DNA from: Goodfellowiella coeruleoviolacea
Lineage (GTDB): Bacteria; Actinomycetota; Actinomycetes; Mycobacteriales; Pseudonocardiaceae
Reading direction: 5' to 3'
Assembly (NCBI RefSeq): GCF_024171785.1
Contig: NZ_JAMTCK010000024.1
Span: 19,695 to 83,694, forward strand
DNA: 64,000 nucleotides
Under the pieces are notes generated by a model, which saw only the letters and a program-made list of their open reading frames with translations, searched no databases and was not told the origin of the DNA. Positions 34,555-43,441 of the stretch are shown here, in pieces. How positions within the stretch are numbered: position 1 is the stretch's first letter; the number at the start of each line of letters is the position of its first letter. Made by a program: the position numbers and the translations under genes.

Positions 34555-35280
34555 TCACCGCCCGGTCCGTTCCGGCACCCCGCGCAGCCCGCGCTGGTCG
34601 ACCAGGGTGAGCAGTTCACCCAGCACGCCCGCGATGTCCAGCGCGGTGGTGTCCACCTCGACCGCGTCGGCGGCCGGCCGCGCCGGCGACACCGCCCTGG
34701 TGGCGTCGAGGGTGTCGCGCCGCTCGACATCCGCCCTGGTCGCGGCGACCGTGGTCGCCCGGCCGGCGGCGGCGTCCTGGCGCGCCCTGCGCTCGGCCCT
34801 GGCCTCGGCGGACGCGGTCAGGTAGACCTTCAGGCCGGCGTCGGGAACGACCACGGTGCCAATGTCCCGGCCCTCCACCACGATGCCGGAACCGGCGTCC
34901 ACCGCCCTGGCCACGATGCGCCGCTGCTGCTCGACCAGCTGGGCGCGCACCTCCGGCACGGCCGACACCGCGGACACCGCGAGGGTGACCGGCTGGTCCC
35001 GGATCTCGGCGGCCACGTCCTGCCCGTCCAACTCGACGGTCGGCTGGTGGGGGTCGGTGCCGATCACCAGCTCGGCCGCGGTGCTCACCCGGGTGACCTC
35101 GGCGGCGTCCGCCGGGTCGACGCCGGCCCGCAGCACCGCGAGGGTGACCGCCCGGTACATCGCGCCGGTGTCCAGGTAGCTCGCGCCCAACGCGCTGGCC
35201 AGGCGACGGGCGACCGTGGACTTGCCCGTTCCGGATGGGCCGTCCAGAGCCACCACTCCCCGCAGCTCGCCGTGTCCCAC
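34555..35280 (-). CDS. cmk: Cytidylate kinase
   Basis: This 241-residue kinase phosphorylates CMP and dCMP. The P-loop is GPSGTGKST near residue 14, followed by YLDTGAMYRA (nucleotide-binding) and IVVEGRDIGTVVVPDAGLKV (the CMP-binding GRDIGT loop). The GTG start at 35280 is eight bases after GAGGAGG; a longer frame to 35304 would place the start before that site. It is the first gene of the cmk-plsC-der operon. Confidence 0.95.
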   Translation of the reverse strand: MGHGELRGVVALDGPSGTGKSTVARRLASALGASYLDTGAMYRAVTLAVLRAGVDPADAAEVTRVSTAAELVIGTDPHQPTVELDGQDVAAEIRDQPVTLAVSAVSAVPEVRAQLVEQQRRIVARAVDAGSGIVVEGRDIGTVVVPDAGLKVYLTASAEARAERRARQDAAAGRATTVAATRADVERRDTLDATRAVSPARPAADAVEVDTTALDIAGVLGELLTLVDQRGLRGVPERTGR

Positions 35281-35505
35281 CGCGATTGCCTCCTCAAGCC
35301 CCACGTGCGCGAACCACCCTCGCGATCCGTCTCAGCCTTCCATTCTGCCTGCCGCCGGCATCCGGGTGGGGACCAGGCAGGAGACAGCTCGGGCAACGCC
35401 CGCGGACCCCGGCGCATTCCACGGCCGGCGTCCGGACCGGGTGGGGCAGGCCACAGCGCGCACGACCGGGGTGGTTCGCGCTTTATGCGCAGTTAACCTG
35501 GACGA

Positions 35506-35988
35506 GTGAACGTCGAGGTGACGCCGCTTCCGGGGATCGGCACCCGGCAGGACTTCGTGATCCGCGCCGGCAGGAGGATCGGGGTGATCACCTACCGGGA
35601 CGGCAAGTTCGAGCTGATCGTCTCCCAGGAGGGTGATCCCGACGCCTGCGCGTCGTCCATCCCACTGACCCCAGACGAGGCGTCCGCGCTGGCGGGGCTG
35701 CTCGGCGCACCACAGCTGGTTGCCCACCTCGGCAACCAGCACCGGGACGTGACCGGGGTGGACACCCGCCAGATCCCGGTCGTTCCGGGCTCGGTCTTCG
35801 ATGGCAGGACATTGGGAGAGACAGCGTTGCGGACAAAAACAGGCGCATCCATCGTCGCGGTCGTGCGAGCGGGGAACGTGCACGCATCACCACGGCCCGA
35901 CTTCGTCTTCGCGGGAGGTGACCTCGTGGTGGTGGTCGGCACCGCCGAAGGGCTGGAAGCCGCCACCGACATCCTGGCGAGCGGCTGA
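35506..35988 (+). CDS. Cation:proton antiporter regulatory subunit (KhtT-like, TrkA-C/RCK)
   Basis: This 160-residue cytoplasmic protein has an N-terminal strand-rich part (GIGTRQDFVIRAGRRIGVIT) and a C-terminal TrkA-C domain (VFDGRTLGETALRTKTGASI then FAGGDLVVVVGTAEGLE). KhtT-type subunits gate the partner antiporter in response to pH or nucleotides. The partner gene follows after five bases. The start is GTG. The pair is inserted between cmk and rluB, on the opposite strand to both. Confidence 0.9.
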   Translation: MNVEVTPLPGIGTRQDFVIRAGRRIGVITYRDGKFELIVSQEGDPDACASSIPLTPDEASALAGLLGAPQLVAHLGNQHRDVTGVDTRQIPVVPGSVFDGRTLGETALRTKTGASIVAVVRAGNVHASPRPDFVFAGGDLVVVVGTAEGLEAATDILASG

Positions 35989-35993
35989 CCAGC

Positions 35994-37175
35994 GTGCACG
36001 AGACAACAATTTCCCTCATCGAACTGGGAGCGGTTTTCTTCGGGCTGGGCATTCTGGGGCGCCTGGCGTGGCGGATCGGCATCTCGCCCATCCCCCTGTA
36101 CCTCATCGGCGGTCTCGCCTTCGGTCACGGCGGTCTGATCCCGCTGACCGGCATCGACGCGTTCACCGATCTCGCCAGCGAGATCGGTGTCGTGTTACTC
36201 CTGCTGCTGCTGGGCCTGGAGTACTCGGCGGCCGAGCTGATGACCGGGCTGCGCCGGTCCTGGATGGCCGGCGTCGTCGACATCGTGCTCAACGCCCTGC
36301 CCGGCGCGCTCGTCGGGCTGATCCTCGGCTGGGGACCGGTCGGCATGCTGGCCATGGCCGGGGTCACCTACATCTCCTCCTCCGGCATCATCGCCAAGGT
36401 CCTGGGCGACCTGGGCCGGCTGGGCAACCGGGAAACCCCGGTGGTGCTGTCCGTGCTGGTCTTCGAGGACCTGGCCATGGCCGTGTACCTACCCATCCTG
36501 ACCGCGGTGCTGGCCGGGGTGAGCTTCGTCGGCGGCCTGACCGCGGTGGGCATCTCCCTGGCCGCGATCACCGTGGTGTTGGTGGTGGCGCTGAAGTTCG
36601 GTCGCTACGTCTCGGCCATAGTGGACAGTCCGGACCCCGAGGTGTTCCTGCTCAGGGTGCTCGGCGCGGCCCTGCTCGTGGCCGGTCTGGCGTCCCAGCT
36701 CCAGGTGTCCGCCGCGGTGGGCGCGTTCCTGCTCGGCATCGCCATTTCCGGGTCCACCGCGGAGAACGCCACCCGGATGCTCGAACCGCTGCGCGATCTG
36801 TTCGCGGCGGTGTTCTTCGTGGTGTTCGGCCTCAACACCGACCCGAGCGCCATGCCGCCGGTGCTGGGCTGGGCGGTGGCCCTGGCCGTGGTCACCACGC
36901 TCACCAAGGTCGCCACCGGCTGGTGGGCGGCCCGCCGGCAGGGCATCGGCCCGATGGGTCAGGCCAGGGCGGGCGCGGCCCTGGTCGCCAGGGGCGAGTT
37001 CTCCATCGTGATCGCCGGGCTCACCGTGTCCTCGGGCGCGGTCGACAACCGGATGGCCGCGCTGGCCACCGCCTACGTGCTGCTGATGGCCATTCTCGGG
37101 CCGGTGGCCGCCAGGGTGGTCGAGCCGCTGGCGCGCGCCGCGCGCAACCGGCTGTCCCCCGCCGGCAGCGCCTGA
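35994..37175 (+). CDS. Cation:proton antiporter, CPA2 family (KhtU-like)
   Basis: This is a 393-residue membrane antiporter with about 12 hydrophobic segments and CPA2 signatures: LGLEYSAAELMTGLRRSWMA near residue 75, YISSSGIIAKVLGDL, VFEDLAMAVYLPIL, and the ARGEFSIVIAGLTV segment near the C-terminus. It exchanges K+ or Na+ for protons. It lacks the C-terminal RCK domain seen in KefB/C; that function is supplied by the preceding gene. Codon 68 is TTA, which is rare in such genomes. Confidence 0.92.
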   Translation: MHETTISLIELGAVFFGLGILGRLAWRIGISPIPLYLIGGLAFGHGGLIPLTGIDAFTDLASEIGVVLLLLLLGLEYSAAELMTGLRRSWMAGVVDIVLNALPGALVGLILGWGPVGMLAMAGVTYISSSGIIAKVLGDLGRLGNRETPVVLSVLVFEDLAMAVYLPILTAVLAGVSFVGGLTAVGISLAAITVVLVVALKFGRYVSAIVDSPDPEVFLLRVLGAALLVAGLASQLQVSAAVGAFLLGIAISGSTAENATRMLEPLRDLFAAVFFVVFGLNTDPSAMPPVLGWAVALAVVTTLTKVATGWWAARRQGIGPMGQARAGAALVARGEFSIVIAGLTVSSGAVDNRMAALATAYVLLMAILGPVAARVVEPLARAARNRLSPAGSA

Positions 37176-37254
37176 CCAACCACCCGCCTCGCCCGGCCGG
37201 CACCGACTCGCGGTGCCGGCCGGGCCTTTCACCTCCCGGACCGGGGCACCCGCG

Positions 37255-38001
37255 TCACAGGCCCACGGCCGCGTACAGCGCGCCCACCTCGGCGCGGTTG
37301 AGCGGCCGCAGCGAGCCGGGCCGCTGGTTGCCCAGCTGGACGTCGGCGATGGCGGTGCGCACCAGCCGGCTGACCGGGTAGCCGACCTCCTCCAGCAGCC
37401 GGCGCACGATCCGGTTGCGCCCCTCGTGCAGCACCACCTCGACCATGGCCCGGCCGGGCAGCGAGTCGACCACCCGGAAGGCGTCCACCCGCACCGGGCC
37501 GTCCTCCAGCTCGATCCCGGCGCGCAGCCGTTTGCCCAGGTCCTTGGCGACCGGACCGGGCACCTCGGCCAGGTAGGTCTTGGCGACCTGGTAGGAGGGG
37601 TGGGTGAGCCGGTTGGCCAGCTCCCCGTCGTTGGTCAGCAGCAGCAGGCCCTCGGTGTCCGCGTCCAGCCGGCCCACGTGGAACAGCCGGTCGCTGCGGC
37701 CCCGCACGTAGTCGCCGACGCACGGCCGGCCCCGGTCGTCGGACATGGTGGTGTGCACGCCCTTGGGCTTGTTCAGCGCCAGGTGCGTCACGTCCGCGTT
37801 GACCACCACGCGAACCCCGTCGACGTGCACGACCGCGCGCACCGGGTCCACCCGCCGCCCCATCTCGGTCACCACCCGGCCGTCCACGGTCACCCGGCCT
37901 TCGGCGATCAGCTCCTCGGCGGCTCGGCGGGAGGCCACTCCCGCCTGGGCCAGCACCTTCTGGAGCCGGACACCGGATGGGTCCTGCGGCTTGTCAGACA
38001 T
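37255..38001 (-). CDS. rluB: 23S rRNA pseudouridine synthase, RluB/RsuA family
   Basis: This 248-residue enzyme modifies uridine in 23S rRNA. It has an N-terminal S4 domain (RLQKVLAQAGVASRRAAEEL) and a synthase domain with GRLDADTEGLLLLTNDGELA (catalytic Asp) and LHEGRNRIVRRLLEEVGYPV. ATG 38001 lies inside the end of scpB (overlap of eight bases), as in other actinobacteria. A longer frame to 38112 only shadows scpB. Confidence 0.95.
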   Translation of the reverse strand: MSDKPQDPSGVRLQKVLAQAGVASRRAAEELIAEGRVTVDGRVVTEMGRRVDPVRAVVHVDGVRVVVNADVTHLALNKPKGVHTTMSDDRGRPCVGDYVRGRSDRLFHVGRLDADTEGLLLLTNDGELANRLTHPSYQVAKTYLAEVPGPVAKDLGKRLRAGIELEDGPVRVDAFRVVDSLPGRAMVEVVLHEGRNRIVRRLLEEVGYPVSRLVRTAIADVQLGNQRPGSLRPLNRAEVGALYAAVGL

Positions 38002-38794
38002 CGTCGATCGCATCCACTTCAGGCAACAGCGGAGCGATCGGCGGCAGGTCCTGCAACGAGGACAGCCCCAACCGCTCCAGGAACAGTTCGGTCGTCCGGT
38101 AGAGGATGCCACCGGTCTCGCCGTCGGTACCGGTCTCCTCGATCAGGCCCCTGGTCAGCAGGGTGCGGATGACACCATCCACGTTAACCCCGCGCACGGC
38201 CGCCACCCTGGCCCTGGTGACCGGCTGTCGGTAGGCGATGACGGCCAGTGTCTCCAGCGCCGCCCTGGTCAGCTTGGCCCGTTGCCCGTCGAGCAGCAGC
38301 TTCTCCACGAACGGCGCGAACCGGTCGCGGGTGTAGAAGCGCCAGCCCTCGCCGACCTGCCGCAGGTCGATGCCGCGTCCGGCGGCGGCGTACTGGGCGG
38401 CCAGCCGCCGCAGCGCCGCCCGCACCCGGGCCACCGGCTGGTCGAGCGCGCTGGCCAGCAGGTCGTCGGCGGCCGGGGAGTCCACGACCAGCAGCAGCGC
38501 CTCCAGGGCGCTGTCCAGATCAGCGTCCTCGGTCAGGTCGGGCAGGTCGGGGCGGGCCCGGCCAGCCGAGGGCGCGCCCGGGTCCGCCGGTTCACCCGGC
38601 TCGTCCACGTCACCCGGCTCGTCCGCCTCACCCGGTTCACCCGTGGCGGCTGGTTCGCCCGTGGCGGCTGAATCCGCCTCACTCCGCCCGCCCTCGGCGA
38701 CGGGCGGCTGGTCGGCCGCGTCGGCCGGGTGCGGTTCGTCGGTCCGGCCGGTGTCCGGTGCGGTGGTCTCCGGCGCCGGGCCCTGCAGGTTCAC
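37994..38794 (-). CDS. scpB: SMC-Scp complex subunit ScpB
   Basis: This 266-residue protein has a disordered acidic N-terminus of about 75 residues with GEP/GEAD repeats. The ScpB core follows: EALLLVVDSPAADDLLASAL, winged helices, and the conserved TLAVIAYRQPVTRARVAAVR, GVNVDGVIRTLLTRGLIEE. It bridges ScpA and SMC in chromosome condensation. The GTG start overlaps the scpA stop by four bases. It is followed by rluB. Confidence 0.95.
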   Translation of the reverse strand: MNLQGPAPETTAPDTGRTDEPHPADAADQPPVAEGGRSEADSAATGEPAATGEPGEADEPGDVDEPGEPADPGAPSAGRARPDLPDLTEDADLDSALEALLLVVDSPAADDLLASALDQPVARVRAALRRLAAQYAAAGRGIDLRQVGEGWRFYTRDRFAPFVEKLLLDGQRAKLTRAALETLAVIAYRQPVTRARVAAVRGVNVDGVIRTLLTRGLIEETGTDGETGGILYRTTELFLERLGLSSLQDLPPIAPLLPEVDAIDDV

Positions 38795-39645
38795 CCGTAC
38801 TCCTCCTCATCGGCGTTCGCCCGGTCGGCCTCGGCAGCGGCGGCGGCCTCGGCCACACTGCCCCCGCTCCACCGCACCCGCAGCTCCCCGAGCGGATCCG
38901 CCTGCTCGAACAGGATCACCGTCTCGCGGTACAGCTCCAGCAGGGCCAGGAACCTGGCGACCACTTCGAGGGTGCCCGCGCAGTCGCGCACCAGCTCGGT
39001 GAACGTGGCCGTGCCGCACTCGGCCAGCCGCAGCCGCAGCAGGGCGGCGTGTTCCCGCACCGACACCCTGGCCACGTGGATGTGGTCCAGCGACACGGTC
39101 GGCGGCGGTTTGGGGCGGAACACGGCGGCGGCCAGCTCGGCGAAGCGCTGCGGGCTCACCCCGAGCATCACCTCGGGCAGCAGGCTGGTGTACCGGTCCT
39201 CCAGGGCGACCGACCGCGGGTACCGGCGCAGCGCGCCGGCCTCCAGCTCCGCGAACAACGCGGCCACCTGCTTGTAGGCGCGGTACTGCAGCAGCCGGGC
39301 GAACAGCAGGTCCCTGGCCTCCAGCAGGGCGAGGTCGTCCTCGTCCTCCACGTCACCGGCGGGCAGCAGCCGGGCCGCCTTCAGGTCGAGCAGGGTCGCC
39401 GCGATGACCAGGAACTCGGTGGTCTCGTCCAGGTCCCAGTCCTCGCCCATGCCGCGGATGTGGGCGATGAAGTCGTCGGTGACCTGGTGCAGCGCCACCT
39501 CGGTCACGTCCAGCTGGTGCTGCGAGATCAGTTGCAGCAGCAGGTCGAAGGGGCCCTCGAAGTTGCTCAGCCGGACGGTGAACCGGCCGTTGGCCTGCTC
39601 CTGGCCGTCCTCGTCGTGCTGGTCGGGGGGTCGGGTGTCGGCCAT
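38791..39645 (-). CDS. scpA: SMC-Scp complex subunit ScpA
   Basis: This 284-residue kleisin links the SMC heads. The N-terminal kleisin motif FEGPFDLLLQLISQHQLDVT and TTEFLVIAATLLDLKAARLL are clear. The C-terminal winged helix (TFTELVRDCAGTLEVVARFL) ends with an acidic tail. The start at ATG 39645 is preferred; a GTG two codons upstream (39651) overlaps the stop of the preceding gene by four bases and is also possible. Confidence 0.95.
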   Translation of the reverse strand: MADTRPPDQHDEDGQEQANGRFTVRLSNFEGPFDLLLQLISQHQLDVTEVALHQVTDDFIAHIRGMGEDWDLDETTEFLVIAATLLDLKAARLLPAGDVEDEDDLALLEARDLLFARLLQYRAYKQVAALFAELEAGALRRYPRSVALEDRYTSLLPEVMLGVSPQRFAELAAAVFRPKPPPTVSLDHIHVARVSVREHAALLRLRLAECGTATFTELVRDCAGTLEVVARFLALLELYRETVILFEQADPLGELRVRWSGGSVAEAAAAAEADRANADEEEYG

Positions 39646-39647
39646 GG

Positions 39648-40022
39648 TCACCGCGGCGGCTCCTGGCGCAGCCTGCGCACCAGCAGCGAGTCGCCGCCGC
39701 GTTCGTCGAAGTCGGCCAGCAGCACGGCGACGGCCTCCCGCACCACCCGGCCCCGGTCGACGACCAGCCCGTGGTCGGCCCGCAGGGTGAGCCTGGTCTG
39801 TTCCAGCGCCAGCAACTCCTCGTCCGAGACGTACACGGTGATCTTCGCCGAGTGCTTGCAGCGGCCGCTGCCGGTGCGGCGCGCGGCGTCCCCGGCCGGC
39901 TCGGCCACCAGGCCGGCCTGGTCCGCCTCGGCCTGCTGACCTGGCTGGCCCGGCTGGCTCTGCGGCACGCTGGTGGGCCGGAACAGTTCGGCGGCTCCGG
40001 GCAGGTGGGCGCGTCGGGTCAC
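39648..40022 (-). CDS. Conserved small protein upstream of scpA
   Basis: This 124-residue protein has a disordered Gln/Pro-rich N-terminal half and a conserved C-terminal half (HSAKITVYVSDEELLALEQT, ADHGLVVDRGRVVREAVAVL). The KITVYVSDEE strand followed by two helices looks like a ribbon-helix-helix DNA-binding unit. It lies between the ParA-like gene (58 bases after it) and scpA (overlap). A role in chromosome segregation is suggested only by position. Confidence 0.75.
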   Translation of the reverse strand: MTRRAHLPGAAELFRPTSVPQSQPGQPGQQAEADQAGLVAEPAGDAARRTGSGRCKHSAKITVYVSDEELLALEQTRLTLRADHGLVVDRGRVVREAVAVLLADFDERGGDSLLVRRLRQEPPR

Positions 40023-40080
40023 GAGTCCGCCCCACCGGTGTCGGCCGGGTCGGTGCCGGCCGGGTCGGTTGGCCGCCTGG

Positions 40081-41022
40081 TCACCGGGCGATCACCTCGC
40101 GGGCCAGGGCGCGGTAGGCGTTGGCACCGGCCGAGCGGGGCGCCCACCGGGTGATCGGCTCACCGGCCACGGTGGTCTCGGGGAACCGGACCGTGCGGTT
40201 GATCACCGTGTCGAACACCACGTCGCCGAACGCCTCCACCACGCGCGCCATCACCTCCCTGGAGTGCAGGGTGCGCGGGTCGTACATGGTGGCCAGGATG
40301 CCGGTGATCTCCAGCTTGGGGTTCAACCGCTCCCTCACCTTCTCGATGGTGTCGATGAGCAGTGCCACCCCGCGCAGGCTGAAGAACTCGCACTCCAGCG
40401 GAATGATCACACCGTCGGCGGCGGCCAGCGCGTTGACCGTGAGCAGGCCCAGCGACGGCTGGCAGTCCACCAGCACGTAGTCGTAGCGCTCGATCACGTC
40501 GCGCAGCGTGCGGACCAGCGTGTGCTCCCTGCCGACCTCGGCGACCAGCTGCACCTCGGCCGCGGACAGGTCGATGTTGCTCGGCAGCAGGTCCATGTCG
40601 TCGACGCAGGTGCGCAGCAGCACGTCGTCGACGCGGACCGAGCGCTCCATGATCACGTTGTAGATGGTCTGTTCGAGCTGGTGCGGCTGCACCCCCAGGC
40701 CCACGGACAGCGCGCCCTGCGGATCGAAGTCCACCAGCAGCACGCGCCGGCCGAACTCGGCCAGTGCCGCGCCCAGGTTGATGGTCGAGGTGGTCTTGCC
40801 CACGCCGCCCTTCTGGTTGCACATCGCCAGCACCTTGGCCGGGCCGTGGTGCGCCAGCAGCGGCGGATCCGGGACGTAGCGCAGCGGCCGGCCGGTCGGC
40901 CCGAGTTCCCCGGCGGACTGCTCGACCACGTCCTCGTCGGGTGGGGCGGCGTGCGGGGCGAGCGTCAGGTCGATCGAAGCGCGGCGCGGGAAACGCTCCG
41001 CTGAAGGCTTCGGCATCGACAT
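40081..41022 (-). CDS. ParA/Soj-family ATPase
   Basis: This 313-residue Walker ATPase has the deviant P-loop CNQKGGVGKTTSTINLGAAL near residue 68, LLVDFDPQGALSVGL, DYVLVDCQPSLGLLTVNAL and EFFSLRGVALL. The N-terminal 60 residues are variable. This is the ParA-like protein encoded beside scpAB in actinobacteria, distinct from the oriC-linked ParA, and no parB neighbour is seen. It probably works in chromosome segregation or polar positioning. Confidence 0.9.
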   Translation of the reverse strand: MSMPKPSAERFPRRASIDLTLAPHAAPPDEDVVEQSAGELGPTGRPLRYVPDPPLLAHHGPAKVLAMCNQKGGVGKTTSTINLGAALAEFGRRVLLVDFDPQGALSVGLGVQPHQLEQTIYNVIMERSVRVDDVLLRTCVDDMDLLPSNIDLSAAEVQLVAEVGREHTLVRTLRDVIERYDYVLVDCQPSLGLLTVNALAAADGVIIPLECEFFSLRGVALLIDTIEKVRERLNPKLEITGILATMYDPRTLHSREVMARVVEAFGDVVFDTVINRTVRFPETTVAGEPITRWAPRSAGANAYRALAREVIAR

Positions 41023-41125
41023 CTGACCTGACTCCTCGCGACTGCTGCGACGACGACCGTTGGCCGCAGCCTAAGCGGCTGGCCTGCCTGCGGCAACGCG
41101 CCTCGCCGTGGCACAGCCGGGCTGA

Positions 41126-41440
41126 TCAGCGGCTTTTTTCCAGAGCAGCTGAGGAAAGCACCACATCGAGCAACCCGGGAAAGCGTTCGTCGAGATCGGC
41201 CCTGCGCAGTGAGACCCACCGCTGGTTGCCGTTGCACCGGGTGTGCGTCAACCCGGCTTCCCGCAACACCCGCAGGTGTTGCGACAGCGTGGACTTGGCC
41301 ACCCCGACCTCGAACGAGCCGCACGGGCACTCACCGCACTGGTCCAACTGCCTGGCCACGGCGAGCCGGGTGGGATCGCTCAGCGCGTGCAGCACCACGG
41401 ACAGCTCGATCGCGTTCCGGTCCGGCTGGGCAACGGACAC
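41126..41440 (-). CDS. ArsR-family winged-helix regulator
   Basis: This 104-residue regulator has an HTH core: LHALSDPTRLAVARQLDQCG, then VGVAKSTLSQHLRVLREAGL and the wing TRCNGNQRWVSLRRADL. Three cysteines in QCGECPCG sit just before the recognition helix, in the area where metal- or redox-sensing ArsR proteins place ligands. GTG 41440 follows GGGGAGG by ten bases. It lies alone between the ParA-like gene and xerD. Targets unknown; autoregulation is likely. Confidence 0.88.
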   Translation of the reverse strand: MSVAQPDRNAIELSVVLHALSDPTRLAVARQLDQCGECPCGSFEVGVAKSTLSQHLRVLREAGLTHTRCNGNQRWVSLRRADLDERFPGLLDVVLSSAALEKSR

Positions 41441-41700
41441 GACGCCGACACCTCCCCTTGCGCATCGCTGTTCTCCACCCCGCCAGGTCACGCACCCGAC
41501 CGGGCCGGGCCGCAGCCCAGAAAACCCAGTCAGGCCAACACAATCACACCATTCTGCCACGGCCGGCCAAGCCCACACCGCGCCTTGGCCCGGCATGCCC
41601 GGGGCATCCGCGGCCACCCCGGCGACAGCACCCGGCGACGCGCGCGACGGGCCGAGCCGACAGCAGCGGCGACGCGAGCACGCCGACACCGGCCGAGGGT

Positions 41701-42708
41701 TCAGCCCCGGGCCCGGGGATGCGCGGTCGCGTACACCTCGCGCAGCGTGGTCACGGTGACCAGGGTGTAGACCTGGGTGGTGGTCACCGAGGCGTGGCCG
41801 AGCAGCTCCTGCACCACCCGCACGTCCGCGCCGCCCTCAAGCAGGTGCGTGGCAAAGGAATGGCGCAGGGTGTGCGGGGAGACCTCGGTGCCCAGACCGG
41901 CCCGCTCGGCCGCGGTTTTCAAGGTCTGCCAGGCACTCTGCCGGGACAGCCGGCCGCCGCGCGCGTTGAGGAACACCGCCGCGGCCGCGCCCGGGGCGCG
42001 GGCGCTGCCCGACCGGGACCGCGCCCGCCCCTCGGCCAGGCTCGGCCTGGCCCGCACCAGGTAGGCCTCCAGCGCCCGCAGCGCGGGGCGGCCGATGGGC
42101 ACCACCCGCTGCGTGCCGCCCTTGCCGGCCAACAGCACGGTGCGCTCGTGCGCGTCGATGTCGTCCAGGTCCAGTCCGACCGCCTCGGAGATGCGCGCGC
42201 CCGTGGAGTACAGCAGTTCCAGCAGCGCCCGGTCGCGCAGGGCCCTCGGGTCCACGGCCTGGCCGGCGCCGTCGTCACCGGTGGGGGTGTCCAGCAGGCG
42301 CAGCACATCGGCCACGGGCAGCGCCTTGGGCAGTCGCCGCGGCGGGGTCGGCGGACGCACCTGGCTGGCCGGGTCCTCGGCCGTGATGCCCTCCCGGTGG
42401 GCGAAGCGGTGCAGACCGCGCACGGCGACCAGGGTTCGGGCGGCCGAGGCGGCGGCCAGCGGCGGGTGGTCGGCGTCCCCTTCCCGCAGGGCCACCAGGA
42501 AGGCGCTGACCTGCTCCTCGCTCACCTCGGCCAGCTCGCCCACCCCGAGCCCGGCCAGGTGGTCCAGGTAGCGCCGCAGGTCCCGGCCGTAGGAGTCCAG
42601 GGTGTTGCGCGCGGTCCCGCGTTCGACCGCGAGGTGGTTGAGGTAGTCGGCCAGCACCGCCCGCAGTGCCGCGGGCCAGCGGTCCGGCCGCTCCGGGGTG
42701 TCTGCCAC
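41701..42708 (-). CDS. xerD: Site-specific tyrosine recombinase XerD
   Basis: This 335-residue XerC/D recombinase resolves chromosome dimers at dif. The N-terminal SAM-like domain ([20 protein letters not shown]) and the catalytic domain are complete: [12 protein letters not shown] (Arg), [15 protein letters not shown] (His-x-x-Arg), [13 protein letters not shown] (His and nucleophile Tyr). An insertion of about 20 residues rich in Ala/Arg ([16 protein letters not shown]) follows LAEGR. GTG 42708 gives the usual short N-terminus. In this genome it stays close to the ParA and Scp genes. Confidence 0.94.
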   Translation of the reverse strand: MADTPERPDRWPAALRAVLADYLNHLAVERGTARNTLDSYGRDLRRYLDHLAGLGVGELAEVSEEQVSAFLVALREGDADHPPLAAASAARTLVAVRGLHRFAHREGITAEDPASQVRPPTPPRRLPKALPVADVLRLLDTPTGDDGAGQAVDPRALRDRALLELLYSTGARISEAVGLDLDDIDAHERTVLLAGKGGTQRVVPIGRPALRALEAYLVRARPSLAEGRARSRSGSARAPGAAAAVFLNARGGRLSRQSAWQTLKTAAERAGLGTEVSPHTLRHSFATHLLEGGADVRVVQELLGHASVTTTQVYTLVTVTTLREVYATAHPRARG

Positions 42709-42894
42709 GCGTGCCCATGCCTTTCGCGTCAACCGATCACGTGCCCATCGTCGCACTGGGCGCGCACGCACCGGCACCGCCGGTGCCCGTGGTCGGGCCG
42801 GTCCGCGCGCTGCGGCCGGTCGTTGCCGAGCAGATCACGAGCTGTTACCCGGTTCGGCTCTGCCAGCCGCTGGTGATCGGCTACCTTTGGTCAG

Positions 42895-43422
42895 GTGACA
42901 GGCCCCGCCGACCCCGACTCGTTACGAATCGGCACCCAGGAGCGCGAGGACGCCATCCGCGCGCTGGGTGATCACTTCAGCGCCGGCCGGCTGGACGTGC
43001 ACGAGTACGAGCACCGCGTCGGCCAGGCCAGCGGCGCCCAGCACCGGGGTGAGCTGCGGGCGCTGTTCACCGACCTGCCCGCGCCGCACCCGCCGTTCCT
43101 GCTGCCACCGCCGTCGGCGATGCCGCCGCCGTCGGCGCCACCGGTGTACCCCCAGCAGTCGTTTCCCGTGGGGCCGCAGCCGGTCCACGTCACGGTCGAA
43201 CAGCCGCTGTCGGACAAGTACAAGCTCGTGGCCGGGCTGCTGCAGATCTTCCTCCCGATCGGCATCGGCCGCTTCTACACCGGCCACGCCGGCCTGGCCA
43301 TCGGCCAACTGCTGGTCACCCTGTTCACCTTCGGGTTCGGCGCGCTGTGGTCGATCATCGACGGCATCGTGCTGCTGGCCGGCGGCGGCACTGACAGCCT
43401 GGGCCGCCGACTGCGCGACTGA
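42895..43422 (+). CDS. DUF1707 plus TM2-domain membrane protein
   Basis: This 175-residue protein has an N-terminal DUF1707 SHOCT-like domain (RIGTQEREDAIRALGDHFSA, GRLDVHEYEHRVGQA), a proline-rich linker, and a C-terminal TM2 domain with two membrane helices (LLQIFLPIGIGRFYTGH, LLVTLFTFGFGALWSIIDG). The GTG start is 186 bases from the divergent xerD. Function unknown, although TM2 proteins are membrane-anchored modules. Confidence 0.88.
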   Translation: MTGPADPDSLRIGTQEREDAIRALGDHFSAGRLDVHEYEHRVGQASGAQHRGELRALFTDLPAPHPPFLLPPPSAMPPPSAPPVYPQQSFPVGPQPVHVTVEQPLSDKYKLVAGLLQIFLPIGIGRFYTGHAGLAIGQLLVTLFTFGFGALWSIIDGIVLLAGGGTDSLGRRLRD

Positions 43423-43441
43423 GACTGACCGGCGGCCGCGC

